Translations under genes and position numbers: made by a program | Assembly: GCA_023391955.1 (NCBI GenBank) | Contig: JAEWAA010000258.1 | Span: 1 to 14,839 of the forward strand | Direction: 5' to 3' | Source of the DNA: Bacillota bacterium | GTDB taxonomy: Bacteria; Bacillota; Bacilli; Paenibacillales; NBRC-103111 | DNA: 14,839 nt | Notes under the pieces: generated by a model | The model's database searches: none | What the model was told of the DNA's origin: nothing | The model's input: only the letters and a program-made list of their open reading frames with translations | Part shown: positions 1-6,761 of the stretch, one piece after another | How the letters are laid out: the number at the start of each line of letters is the position of its first letter | How positions within the stretch are numbered: the first letter of the stretch is position 1

Positions 1-952
1 GAATTTGAATGATCCGGGTATTCATGGACCGGGTAATCAGCTGAATGACAACCGAGGGCAGGACCATCATCACACAAGCGGACCACAGGATGAATTTCCG
101 GGATTTCTCCACCTCTTTGACAATCTCATTTTCATCGATGGCGCCTGCCACGGACCACCCCTCCAGATAGCTGATGCCCGAATACCCCGTCTGGAACACC
201 ATCATATGCTCTGGCCGCTGCAGGTTGTCGAACCTGATCTTTTTGCCGCTCTGCCAGTCCACCTCCGGGTCTGTGGTGAACTCCACCTCCCCTTCCCCGT
301 TAAGCAGATACATGCTGCCCTGCACGTTCAGGTTAGAGAATCCCTCGCTCAAATCAATGGTTTTAAAATCGATTTTGACCATCTTCTCCCGGGACATCCG
401 CTCGGCATAATAATCCATTCTCCGGACCAGGGAGAAACCGTCAAAGGAGCCGTCCGTTGTTTCTGTCCGTACGAAGATAGGCAGGGAACGGGGGTTGGCG
501 GTGGCGGTTTGGTACCATTCCTTCTCCCTTACCTTATTGTCCAGATAACCGACATTGCCGGAATGAAGCAGCGTGGCGTTGTCCGCGTACACCGTAATGT
601 TCTGGAGGGACAGGGCGATAGGCGTGTAATTGTTCAGCATCCGCCGCAGGTAGGAATCGTAGGCCTCCACATAATCCTCCGTCTGGAGGAAGTCCCGGTC
701 CAGTATTTCATTGGTGGTGTAATCGGTATAGAAAAAAGCGGACAGGCCTACGGCATCATCCACCTGGGAGCGGAAATCATTTTTGATCTGCTCAATGGCC
801 AGGCGGATATCCTTCACCTTCTGGTTCCTGACATTATTCGAGATAACGGTATAGAATATGGCATTGGTCAAAATCGTGGGGAGAAACACACAGAGAGCAT
901 ATATAAGAAGCATCTTGTTCCGCAGCCGGATATTGTTCAGTAACCGGTTCAT
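1..952 (-). CDS. YesM-type sensor histidine kinase, N-terminal part (cut by window edge)
   Basis: Membrane sensor kinase expected to phosphorylate the YesN-type regulator encoded just upstream. Reading the minus strand from an ATG at 952-950 gives an open frame of 317 codons that leaves the window without a stop. Residues 1-12 are basic (MNRLLNNIRLRNK), a first membrane helix spans about 14-37, an extracytoplasmic sensor domain about 38-285 follows, and a second helix about 287-307 leads into the cytoplasmic region, where HAMP, His_kinase and ATPase domains would be expected but lie outside. The start has a GGGGGA ribosome site touching the stop codon of the response-regulator gene, only 11 bp away, so the two are co-transcribed and probably translationally coupled. 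The family is inferred from topology, gene pairing and size; the catalytic residues are not visible. The ligand is unknown; a sugar is likely given the divergent GH8 gene. Confidence 0.85.
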   Translation of the reverse strand, partial: MNRLLNNIRLRNKMLLIYALCVFLPTILTNAIFYTVISNNVRNQKVKDIRLAIEQIKNDFRSQVDDAVGLSAFFYTDYTTNEILDRDFLQTEDYVEAYDSYLRRMLNNYTPIALSLQNITVYADNATLLHSGNVGYLDNKVREKEWYQTATANPRSLPIFVRTETTDGSFDGFSLVRRMDYYAERMSREKMVKIDFKTIDLSEGFSNLNVQGSMYLLNGEGEVEFTTDPEVDWQSGKKIRFDNLQRPEHMMVFQTGYSGISYLEGWSVAGAIDENEIVKEVEKSRKFILWSACVMMVLPSVVIQLITRSMNTRIIQI

Positions 953-963
953 CCCTATCCCCC

Positions 964-2538
964 TTAACGCTCTATGATTCGGTTTCGGTATTCCGTTGGT
1001 GTCATCCGCTCCATCTTCTCAAATTGGGTAACGAAATAATCCGCATTGTTAAAGCCCACCTGCTCGGCGATTTCATACACCCGCTTATCCGTTTGCCGGA
1101 GCAGCTTTTTGGCTTCGCTGATCCGCAGCTGCTGCACATGGTCGTTGAAATAGATGCCGTAGGTTTTTTTGAACAGCTGGCCCAAATACACCGGATTCAT
1201 GAAAAATTTGGCCGCGATGCTCTTCAGATTCATATTCTTCTGGAAGTTGGCGTCTACATACTGTTTGATTTTGTGGATGTTACCCTTGGTGAAGGTTTTG
1301 CGAAGCCTGGCAAGGGCTTCCGAGGATTCGGCAGCAAATTGCTGCAGCAGCTTCTCCAGCTCCTCCAGGGTAATGCTGTAATCATGCCAGCCGATCATCG
1401 GCTCCAGGCTTTTCAGGGCTTTTTCGTCGCCGTCCATGCTGCGGATGGATTGGACAATACCTGCGACAACCCTGTCCACCGCTGTTTTCATGGCCTCCGG
1501 CGAAACATGCTTCTCCACCAGCGACTGGAGAAACTGCCGGATGCAGGAGGGAAGGTCATGCCCCTCTCCTTCCTCCACCGCCTGGATCAGCTCCCGGGTG
1601 CATTCATCCTCCAGATGAATATAGTTCAGAACGGCATCCTCCACGTCCCCGTAAGCAATGACACGTTCGTTATGCTTAATGAATTTGTACTGCATGGCCT
1701 GTTTGGCACTGGTATAAGCATCCCTCAGACTGCGGAGCTCCTTAACGGGTTTGCCTGCATAGAGCCGCAGTTCCAGCGGGTACAGGCTGGCCAGCCGGTT
1801 CCCCAGCTCCCGGGCGAAATCCCGCGGGCTGCCGAAGCCCTCCGCATAATAGATATCGGGGGCAATAAAGCCGTAGGCCCGGTGGTGCGCATACACGAAT
1901 ATATGCTCCAAGCTCCGGTGGAGCATGGATTGAAGCGCTTTCTTCATCTCCTCTGCAAGCTGCTCCTTGGTGGGTACGGCAGCCTCATTCCAGGAGGTCG
2001 CATTGTTGATTTCCACCAATATATACGAAAACTCCCGGACCCCCGCATCCCTCCAATAGCCGCTCCAGGCTTCAATGGCCGTCCCGCTTAAATCCCCGCG
2101 GATCAGCGCCTCAATGAGCTTTTCTCCCGCATCCGCCGATTTTCCCGCCTGCGCCTGGGTTTGCCGGACCAGCTTTTCCCGGAGCTTCGCAAGTGTATTG
2201 ACGATGTCGTCCTGGTCCACCGGCTTGAGCACGTAATCCAACACCCCGTACCGGACGGCCTGCTGGGCATACCGGAAATCATTGTATCCGCTAATGATGA
2301 TGAAATTCGTGTCCAATCCCTCCCCGGCGACAGCCTGGATAAGTCCGATGCCGTCCAGCACGGGCATACGGATATCGGTAATCACCAGATGCGGCTTGCT
2401 CTCCCGGATCAGCGCCAAGGCATCCTCCCCATTGTCCGCCTCACCCGTGATTTGAAACCCGTTCCCTTCCCAGTCGATCATCTCAATCAGGCCTTTGCGG
2501 ACGAAGAATTCGTCATCAACGATAATTGCGGAATACAC
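964..2538 (-). CDS. YesN-type response regulator (REC + AraC HTH)
   Basis: DNA-binding response regulator of 524 residues. The N-terminal receiver domain has the acidic pair D8-D9, phosphoacceptor D55 in LVITDIRMP, S83 in IIISGYNDF and K105 in VLKPVD, so all switch residues are present. A long middle region (about 125-415) has no motif I can name. Residues about 420-522 form an AraC/XylS two-helix-turn-helix domain, with IAAKFFMNPVYLGQLFKKTYG as first unit and a second ending in MTPTEYRNRI. The start is GTG at 2538-2536, supported by a GGGGGAGAGGG purine stretch ending 8 bases upstream; no better in-frame ATG lies near it. This layout is typical of YesN partners of YesM kinases in Paenibacillus and Bacillus, which usually control carbohydrate uptake and degradation operons. 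Its target here is inferred, most simply the divergent GH8 gene. Confidence 0.93.
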   Translation of the reverse strand: MYSAIIVDDEFFVRKGLIEMIDWEGNGFQITGEADNGEDALALIRESKPHLVITDIRMPVLDGIGLIQAVAGEGLDTNFIIISGYNDFRYAQQAVRYGVLDYVLKPVDQDDIVNTLAKLREKLVRQTQAQAGKSADAGEKLIEALIRGDLSGTAIEAWSGYWRDAGVREFSYILVEINNATSWNEAAVPTKEQLAEEMKKALQSMLHRSLEHIFVYAHHRAYGFIAPDIYYAEGFGSPRDFARELGNRLASLYPLELRLYAGKPVKELRSLRDAYTSAKQAMQYKFIKHNERVIAYGDVEDAVLNYIHLEDECTRELIQAVEEGEGHDLPSCIRQFLQSLVEKHVSPEAMKTAVDRVVAGIVQSIRSMDGDEKALKSLEPMIGWHDYSITLEELEKLLQQFAAESSEALARLRKTFTKGNIHKIKQYVDANFQKNMNLKSIAAKFFMNPVYLGQLFKKTYGIYFNDHVQQLRISEAKKLLRQTDKRVYEIAEQVGFNNADYFVTQFEKMERMTPTEYRNRIIER

Positions 2539-2768
2539 GGCAGCAGCCCTCTCCCCCTGAGTAAATTTGGTAATTATCCTTACAATACCATAGCATAGCA
2601 GGAATTTCTTGTATGTACACGGATGGATTTACGCGCCAGCTATCCGGCGGAAATCATTCTATACTTTTCGAAGAAAGTGCTTTATTTTCCAAAGCGAGGA
2701 GGGGATCGCCCCTGTGTTATACTTTGGGCATTATGACCTTCACGCCAGATAATCGGAGGAGAACGGAT
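2539..2768. promoter_or_regulatory. Divergent control region between yesN-like and GH8 genes
   Basis: This 230-bp gap holds the 5' ends of both genes. For the GH8 gene the best candidate is an extended -10, TGTTATACT at 2715-2723, without a good -35; the place of the -35 is taken by a short inverted repeat AGGGG-ATCG-CCCCT (2700-2713), which suggests activator dependence. On the minus strand TGCTATGCT (complement of 2592-2600) is an extended -10-like sequence for the regulator gene, again with a poor -35. The GH8 ribosome site GGAGGA is at 2755-2760, 8 bases before its ATG. All promoter calls here are by eye. Confidence 0.4.
2672..2685 (+). promoter_or_regulatory. Candidate CcpA catabolite-response (cre) site
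   Basis: AGAAAGTGCTTTAT matches 11 of 14 positions of the Bacillus cre consensus TGWAARCGYTWNCW. It lies about 30-45 bp upstream of the extended -10 of the GH8 gene. Carbon catabolite repression is common for xylan-use genes in Firmicutes, so the place makes sense. The central CG is TG here and the outer bases are off consensus, so it is a weak call. Confidence 0.3.
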
Positions 2769-3932
2769 ATGGGGAACGGCAGGCAAGGCGCCTTTTTTAC
2801 CGGGCAATACCGCAATGTGTTTTCGGAAATGGGAAAAAGCGAGGAGGTGGTCCGCCGCCGGCTGGAGGAGATTTGGCAGGAGCTGTTCCACGGCAGCCCG
2901 GAGGTCCGGCTCTACCATCCCCTGGACGGGGACAAAGGATATATGGTGGACACGGGAAATGATGACGCCCGCACGGAGGGTATGTCCTACGGCATGATGT
3001 TTGCAGTCCAGCTGGACAAGAAGGACGAGTTCGACCGGCTGTGGAATTTCTCCAAAACCTTCATGCAGCACCGGGAGGGGCGGTACAAGGATTATTTCGC
3101 CTGGCACTGCAGTCTGGATGGAACTCCCCTCTCTCCAGGTCCTGCCCCGGACGGGGAGGAATTCTATGCCATGGCGTTGTTCTTCGCCTCCGCCCGCTGG
3201 GGGGACGGGCCTGCGCCTTATGATTATTCGGCGCAGGCCAGACAGATCCTCAGAGCCTGCCTGCATCAGGGAGAGGAAGGTCCGGGGGATGCCATGTGGG
3301 ACCCGGCGACCAAGCTGATCAAGTTTGTGCCGGAGAGTCCCTTCAGCGATCCTTCTTATCATTTGCCTCATTTTTATGAGCTGTTTGCACTGCTGGCGGA
3401 TGAGCAGGATAGGGCGTTTTGGAAGGAGGCGGCGGCCGCCAGCCGGGCTTACCTGCACACGGCATGCCATCCCGTTACAGGACTCTCCCCTGAATATGCC
3501 AACTTCGACGGCACACCAGCCCCCCCGCAGCCCCATGGGGATTACCGCTATTTCTACAGCGACGCTTACCGGGTGGCCGGGAACATCGCCGTGGACTGGG
3601 AGTGGTTCCGGGCGGACCCCTGGCAGGTAGGGCAGTCCAAGCGGCTTCAGGCCTTCTTCCGTGATAAGGAGGTCTCCGATTACCGCCGGTACCATCTGGA
3701 CGGCACCCCCTTCGACGAGCCGGCGCTTCACCCTATCGGCCTGCTGGCCACCAATGCTATGGCCTCCCTGGCAGCAGACGGCCCGGATGCGGCGGCCTTC
3801 GCAGAGCTGTTCTGGAACACGCCGCTGCGCACGGGGAAACGCCGGTATTACGACAACTGCCTGTATCTCTTCGCGTTCCTGGCCTTAAGCGGCCATTACC
3901 GGATTTATCTGCCGGAGGGTAAGAGCTTGTAA
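2769..3932 (+). CDS. GH8 reducing-end xylose-releasing exo-oligoxylanase (Rex)
   Basis: Glycoside hydrolase family 8 enzyme of 387 residues that removes xylose from the reducing end of xylo-oligosaccharides (EC 3.2.1.156). Start ATG 2769 follows GGAGGA by 8 bases and gives MGNGRQGAFFTGQYRN, matching the known family N-terminus; the frame stays open upstream but those 52 codons have no family match. Recognisable blocks: DTGNDDARTEGMSYGMM with general acid E70, PAPDGEEFYAMALFFASARWG, FSDPSYHLPHFYELF, FYSDAYRVAGNIA with candidate base D265, and FWNTPLRTGKRRYYDNCLYLFA. The L320-H321-P322 segment corresponds to the loop that closes the active-site cleft in the B. halodurans Rex, so exo action rather than endoxylanase is likely. 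There is no signal peptide, so it should act in the cytoplasm on imported oligosaccharides; no importer lies in the window. Divergent from the YesN/YesM-type pair. Family assignment is from remembered similarity. Confidence 0.93.
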   Translation: MGNGRQGAFFTGQYRNVFSEMGKSEEVVRRRLEEIWQELFHGSPEVRLYHPLDGDKGYMVDTGNDDARTEGMSYGMMFAVQLDKKDEFDRLWNFSKTFMQHREGRYKDYFAWHCSLDGTPLSPGPAPDGEEFYAMALFFASARWGDGPAPYDYSAQARQILRACLHQGEEGPGDAMWDPATKLIKFVPESPFSDPSYHLPHFYELFALLADEQDRAFWKEAAAASRAYLHTACHPVTGLSPEYANFDGTPAPPQPHGDYRYFYSDAYRVAGNIAVDWEWFRADPWQVGQSKRLQAFFRDKEVSDYRRYHLDGTPFDEPALHPIGLLATNAMASLAADGPDAAAFAELFWNTPLRTGKRRYYDNCLYLFAFLALSGHYRIYLPEGKSL

Positions 3933-4013
3933 TGCTGCCGTTTAAACCGCCTTTAACTGGAAATGGCAGATTGGACGGATTCCCGATATAATTCACGTAA
4001 GGGGGAATCTACC

Positions 4014-4721
4014 ATGGATTTTGAAACGGTTATGCAGGAGCTTGAAGCGCTTGGCAAGGAGCGCCTAAAGAAGCAATACATGTCCAACGGCGCACATGAA
4101 CCGCTGTTTGGGGTTGCCACCGGCGCCATGAAGCCCATTGCCAAACAAATCAAAATCAATCAACCGTTGGCGGAGCAGCTGTATGCCACGGGGAATTACG
4201 ATGCCATGTATTTTGCCGGCATTATAGCCGATCCGAAGGCGATGACGGAGGCGGATTTTGACCGTTGGATGGATGACGCCTATTTTTATATGCTTTCAGA
4301 TTACGTGGTAGCGGTGACATTGGCGGAAACGGGCATTGCCCAGGAAGTGGCGGATAAGTGGATCGGTAGCGGAGAGGAGCTGCGGATGTCGGCGGGCTGG
4401 AGCTGTTATTGCTGGCTTATGGGCAGCCGTCCCGATGCGGAATTTGCTCAAGACAAAATCGCCTCCATGCTGGAGCTGGTGAAAAAGACGATTCACCATT
4501 CACCCGGACGGACGCAGGCATCCATGAATAATTTTCTGTACACCACGGCGGTGTCCTACCTGCCTCTCCACGACATGGCGGTGGAGACCGCTAAGGCGGT
4601 AGGCCCTGTAGAAATGAAACGGGACAACAAAAAAAGCAGCGTCCTGCTGGCCTCCGACAATATCCAAAAGGCTGTGGAGAAGCAGCAGCTCGGCTTTAAG
4701 CGCAAATATGTGCGATGTTAG
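4014..4721 (+). CDS. DNA alkylation repair family protein (AlkD-like HEAT repeats)
   Basis: A 235-residue, helix-rich protein resembling the PF08713 DNA alkylation repair family. AlkD members are glycosylases that remove positively charged alkylated bases using a HEAT-repeat solenoid. Recognisable features are KERLKKQYMSNGAHEPLFGV near the N-terminus, ELYATGN-like QLYATGNYDAMYFAGIIADP (56-74), and YFYMLSDYVVAVTLAETG (90-107), which recur in small members of this family. I chose ATG 4014 because AAGGGGG stands 8 bases before it; an upstream in-frame ATG at 3963 has no ribosome site. I could not confidently place the Trp/Asp catalytic residues of Bacillus AlkD, so glycosylase activity is not shown, and this subgroup may have another role. 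A TATAAT at 3987-3992 could be its -10, but the -35 is poor. It ends convergently to the EamA gene across the repeat block. Confidence 0.75.
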   Translation: MDFETVMQELEALGKERLKKQYMSNGAHEPLFGVATGAMKPIAKQIKINQPLAEQLYATGNYDAMYFAGIIADPKAMTEADFDRWMDDAYFYMLSDYVVAVTLAETGIAQEVADKWIGSGEELRMSAGWSCYCWLMGSRPDAEFAQDKIASMLELVKKTIHHSPGRTQASMNNFLYTTAVSYLPLHDMAVETAKAVGPVEMKRDNKKSSVLLASDNIQKAVEKQQLGFKRKYVRC

Positions 4722-4754
4722 AAAAAAGCCGCTGGAGGCTCTAAACTGTGCCCG

Positions 4755-4939
4755 CTAACGAATCTGAGCCACGCTATTTGATTGTTTATAGGGAAACAAA
4801 AAATCTAACGAATCCTAGCCACGCTATTCGGGTGGAATTGGCGGCGATATGCCTCCAGCCTGGCGAATAGCGTGTACCAGATTCGTTAGATTTTTTTCGT
4901 GCCCCTTTTTGGCGAAATAGCGTGTACCAGATTCGTTAG
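4755..4939. repeat. Four copies of a ~26-bp element in nested inverted order
   Basis: Two direct copies (A 4755-4780, B 4805-4830) begin CTAACGAATC, have a variable 5-base core, and end CACGCTATT. Two inverted copies (C 4864-4889, D 4913-4939) are reverse complements with the shared core TGGTA when read on the minus strand; cores of A and B are TGAGC and CTAGC. The order A-B-C'-D' makes nested palindromes: B pairs with C, A can pair with D. Outer 10 and inner 9-11 bases are conserved in all four while the core differs. No open reading frame or transposase is associated. It fills nearly all of the 223-bp gap between two convergent genes, so a terminator role is plausible for at least the inner pair. 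Confidence 0.9.
4798..4896. terminator. Bidirectional intrinsic terminator formed by the inner repeat pair
   Basis: Bases 4798-4814 (AAAAAATCTAACGAATC) pair perfectly over 17 bp with 4880-4896 (GATTCGTTAGATTTTTT). After a 5x5 internal mismatch, 4820-4830 (CACGCTATTCG) pairs over 11 bp with 4864-4874. The 33-nt loop holds a smaller GGCGGC/GCCTCC stem. A T-run follows on the plus strand (4891-4897) and a T6 run follows on the minus strand, so it can end transcription from both the alkylation-repair-like gene and the EamA gene. The long loop is unusual for a simple terminator. Confidence 0.65.
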
Positions 4940-4944
4940 TCGGA

Positions 4945-5922
4945 TCACTTTGCGGCGGTGAGAGAACGACGGGACTTTCCCCGTTTGACCAGTGTCACTT
5001 TTGCCGATTTGAGTTTCGGTACTCTCCCGGATTTGGGCTTCGCCGCGGCGATGAAGACGCTGACCAGCACCAGCGCGGCGCCGATATAACCTTGGACCGA
5101 AAGAACCTCCTGCAGGAAGATAAAGGCGAGCAGCGCGGAAAACACCGGCTCCAATGCAAACAATAAGCCGGTCCGTTCCGGTGTGGTGTAGGTCTGGGCG
5201 ATGGGCTGCATCACAAACCCGAATGCGCTGCATACCAGTGCCAGCCCCAGTACCGCCCCCCACTGCACCGAGCCGGCGGGCAAAGCGGGAGCTTCAAAGA
5301 GAAAGCTGGCCACCCATCCGTAGAAGCCGGCAAATCCAAGCTGCAAAATTCCCAGCAGCAGTCCCTCCGTCTTTTGGGCAAAACGGTCTGTCAAAATAAT
5401 ATGGTACGCATACAGCAAGGCTCCAATCAGGCAGAATACCGCTCCCCGGTTCAAGGCCAGAGAATCCTGGACAGTCATAAGCCCAATCCCGACAACAGTG
5501 AGGATGACCCCGGCAATGATTCTGCCTTGAGGCTTCTTCCGGGTGATGATCATTTGCAGAATCGGCACAAACACCACGGTCGTGCTGGTCAGAAAACCGG
5601 CGGTGGAGGCTGTGGTGGATTGCAGGCCAACCATCAGGAAGCTGAACATTCCAAACAGGGTCAAGCCCAGAATCGCCCCTCTGCCGATAACGGGAAGAGT
5701 GGCTTTCCGCAGCCTTTTATGAAAGATCAGCACCGCCACCAAAAAAGCGATGCCGAAGCGAAGCCCGATCAGATTAAAGGGACCCAGTCCGTCCAAACCG
5801 GCTTTCATCAAGAGATAAGAAGCCCCCCAAGCCATAGAAATCAAGGCGATGCAGCTATCCGCCCGCTGCTGTGTCCAGCCCGTTTTCACCGTTGTATGAA
5901 GCGTATTGTGGGCAATCATCAT
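4945..5922 (-). CDS. EamA/DMT-family transporter
   Basis: Drug/metabolite transporter superfamily protein of up to 325 residues with two EamA halves and about ten membrane helices. The first half includes ISMAWGASYLLMKAGLDGLGP (28-48) and FMVGLQST-type sequence LMVGLQSTTASTAGFLTSTTVVFVP; the second ends with LLFALEPVFSALLAFIFLQEV (253-273), the typical second-half EPV signature. Such proteins export amino acids, metabolites or toxic compounds; substrate cannot be told from sequence. Two adjacent ATG codons (5922 and 5919) follow GGGGGAG; the second has the better spacing (6 bases), so the true protein may be one residue shorter. The last about 32 residues (294-325) form a Lys/Arg-rich tail, longer than I expect for this family. 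It is divergent from a MarR gene, which may regulate it. TATAAT on the minus strand at 5976-5971 is its likely -10. Confidence 0.92.
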   Translation of the reverse strand: MMIAHNTLHTTVKTGWTQQRADSCIALISMAWGASYLLMKAGLDGLGPFNLIGLRFGIAFLVAVLIFHKRLRKATLPVIGRGAILGLTLFGMFSFLMVGLQSTTASTAGFLTSTTVVFVPILQMIITRKKPQGRIIAGVILTVVGIGLMTVQDSLALNRGAVFCLIGALLYAYHIILTDRFAQKTEGLLLGILQLGFAGFYGWVASFLFEAPALPAGSVQWGAVLGLALVCSAFGFVMQPIAQTYTTPERTGLLFALEPVFSALLAFIFLQEVLSVQGYIGAALVLVSVFIAAAKPKSGRVPKLKSAKVTLVKRGKSRRSLTAAK

Positions 5923-6132
5923 GTTCTCCCCCAGGGGCGCAAGGTCCGTTTGTTTTTATTTCCATTCATTATTATAGTGAAGACTTGACATTTGGGAAGA
6001 GAATGTTGTTCATCCCCTCCATGAGGATCTGTAATGTCTCAAGGGCAGCATAAAACCTGTCATGGCTCCTTGCAGCAGAATTGAATATAATAGAGGTAAT
6101 GCAGCAGCGGCCGGGACGGCAGGAGGTCAGGA
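5923..6132. promoter_or_regulatory. Divergent control region between EamA and MarR genes
   Basis: For the EamA gene a perfect TATAAT lies on the minus strand (5976-5971), but the -35 is poor. For the MarR gene a perfect TATAAT lies at 6086-6091, also with a weak -35, and AGGAGGT at 6121-6127 stands 5 bases before the ATG. TTGACA at 5985-5990 has no good -10 at 16-18 bp. TTTTATTTCC at 5954-5963, in the EamA leader, differs by one base from the half-site seen at the downstream MFS promoter (reverse complement of GGAAACAAAA), so the MarR product could bind here too; this is speculative. Confidence 0.45.
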
Positions 6133-6615
6133 ATGAATAAAGAGGATCAGGTACTCACGGGCTTCAGGGACGTGTTCAATAAGATGGTTTGGCTGAATAA
6201 GCTTAAGATGGAGGAGTGCCTAGAGGGATACAAACCCTCTGAGGTCCATTGCATCGAATACATTGGGAAGAATCCGGACTCCAACGTGACCAAGCTGGCG
6301 GAGACCTTTTATATGACGAGAAGCGCCATCAGTAAGATAATGAAGAAGCTCATGGATAAGGGCTGTATCGAAAGCTACCAGAAGCCGGAGAACAAGAAGG
6401 AGATTTACTTCCGGCTGACGGAGAAAGGGCTGGAGGTTTATAACATCCACGAAGAGCTGCATAAGGAGTTTCAAAAGCGGGATCAAGCCGTATTTGCGCA
6501 GGTGACCGAGGCTCAATTTGACGATATGCTTAGATTTATGGAACGGTACAGCCGGCATTTGGACGGAGAAATCAAGAAATTAGGCATCGATATGACTGCG
6601 GATAAATCTGAATAA
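6133..6615 (+). CDS. MarR-family transcriptional regulator
   Basis: A 160-residue winged-helix regulator. Helices about 5-45 form the dimerisation part. The DNA-binding core is NVTKLAETFYMTRSAISKIM (51-70), in which MTRSAISKIMKKL is the recognition helix, followed by a wing with EIYFRLTEKG (90-99), the usual MarR strand pattern. MarR proteins usually repress nearby exporters or detoxification genes and release DNA on binding small molecules or oxidation. Cysteines occur at 29, 40 and 78, but none is at the N-terminal position used by OhrR-type oxidation sensors. AGGAGGT ends 5 bases before the ATG. It is divergent from an EamA exporter and followed by its own terminator and then an MFS exporter gene with a palindrome at the promoter; control of one or both exporters is a reasonable inference. 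Confidence 0.93.
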   Translation: MNKEDQVLTGFRDVFNKMVWLNKLKMEECLEGYKPSEVHCIEYIGKNPDSNVTKLAETFYMTRSAISKIMKKLMDKGCIESYQKPENKKEIYFRLTEKGLEVYNIHEELHKEFQKRDQAVFAQVTEAQFDDMLRFMERYSRHLDGEIKKLGIDMTADKSE

Positions 6616-6630
6616 AATTGTGGAACCACA

Positions 6631-6664
6631 AGCAGCCCTCTCCAAGGAGAAGAGGCTGCTTTTT
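6631..6664 (+). terminator. Intrinsic terminator after the MarR gene
   Basis: AGCAGCC (6631-6637) pairs with GGCTGCT (6654-6660). An inner TCTC/GAGA stem around CAAG extends the hairpin, and a T5 run (6660-6664) follows. It starts 15 bases after the MarR stop codon and separates that gene from the MFS gene, which has its own promoter. Confidence 0.85.
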
Positions 6665-6681
6665 AATTGCCGTTATTTTTG

Positions 6682-6710
6682 TTGACGCGGAAACAAAACG
6701 GTGATACTAT
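6682..6710 (+). promoter_or_regulatory. Sigma-A-type promoter of the MFS gene
   Basis: TTGACG (-35, 6682-6687), a 17-bp spacer, and TACTAT (-10, 6705-6710) preceded by TGA, which makes an extended -10. The likely start site is near 6717, inside the palindrome at 6714-6735. The GGAAACAAAA half-site at 6689-6698 lies in the spacer, a place where repressor binding would block polymerase. Confidence 0.7.
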
Positions 6711-6713
6711 TAC

Positions 6714-6735
6714 TTTTGATTCCAAGGAAACAAAA
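6714..6735. promoter_or_regulatory. 22-bp near-perfect palindrome, candidate MarR operator
   Basis: The arms TTTTGATTCC (6714-6723) and GGAAACAAAA (6726-6735) are reverse complements with one mismatch, around a central AA. The same right arm occurs once more at 6689-6698, 37 bp upstream. The palindrome covers the predicted transcription start of the MFS gene. Size and place fit a MarR-dimer operator, and a MarR gene lies just upstream; the link is inferred. Confidence 0.55.
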
Positions 6736-6761
6736 TAAACCCCGTTGAAGGGAGAAACCAT

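Noticed and set aside
5..943. Long plus-strand open frame of 312 codons at the left edge
   Set aside because: Its product is rich in His/Pro/Gly with no domain pattern, and the minus strand over the same bases encodes a well-formed sensor kinase N-terminus with ribosome site, two membrane helices and a matching regulator upstream.
1024..2091. Plus-strand open frame of 355 codons
   Set aside because: Lies wholly inside the YesN-type gene, whose receiver and AraC motifs are intact. It is a shadow frame of GC-rich coding DNA.
2613..2768. N-terminal extension of the GH8 protein from ATG 2613
   Set aside because: The extra 52 residues do not match the family, have no ribosome site, include the promoter signals, and are not a signal peptide.
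2682..3731. Minus-strand open frame of 349 codons
   Set aside because: Opposite to the GH8 gene, which has all family blocks and a good ribosome site. No recognisable domain in the shadow.
4755..4939. Insertion sequence or MITE ends with target duplication
   Set aside because: No transposase frame is present and I see no flanking direct duplication; four internal copies do not fit simple terminal inverted repeats. Kept as a repeat block only.
5985..6013. TTGACA at 5985-5990 as -35 of the MarR gene
   Set aside because: The hexamer at 17 bp (GTTCAT) matches only three of six -10 positions, and the TATAAT at 6086 is better placed.
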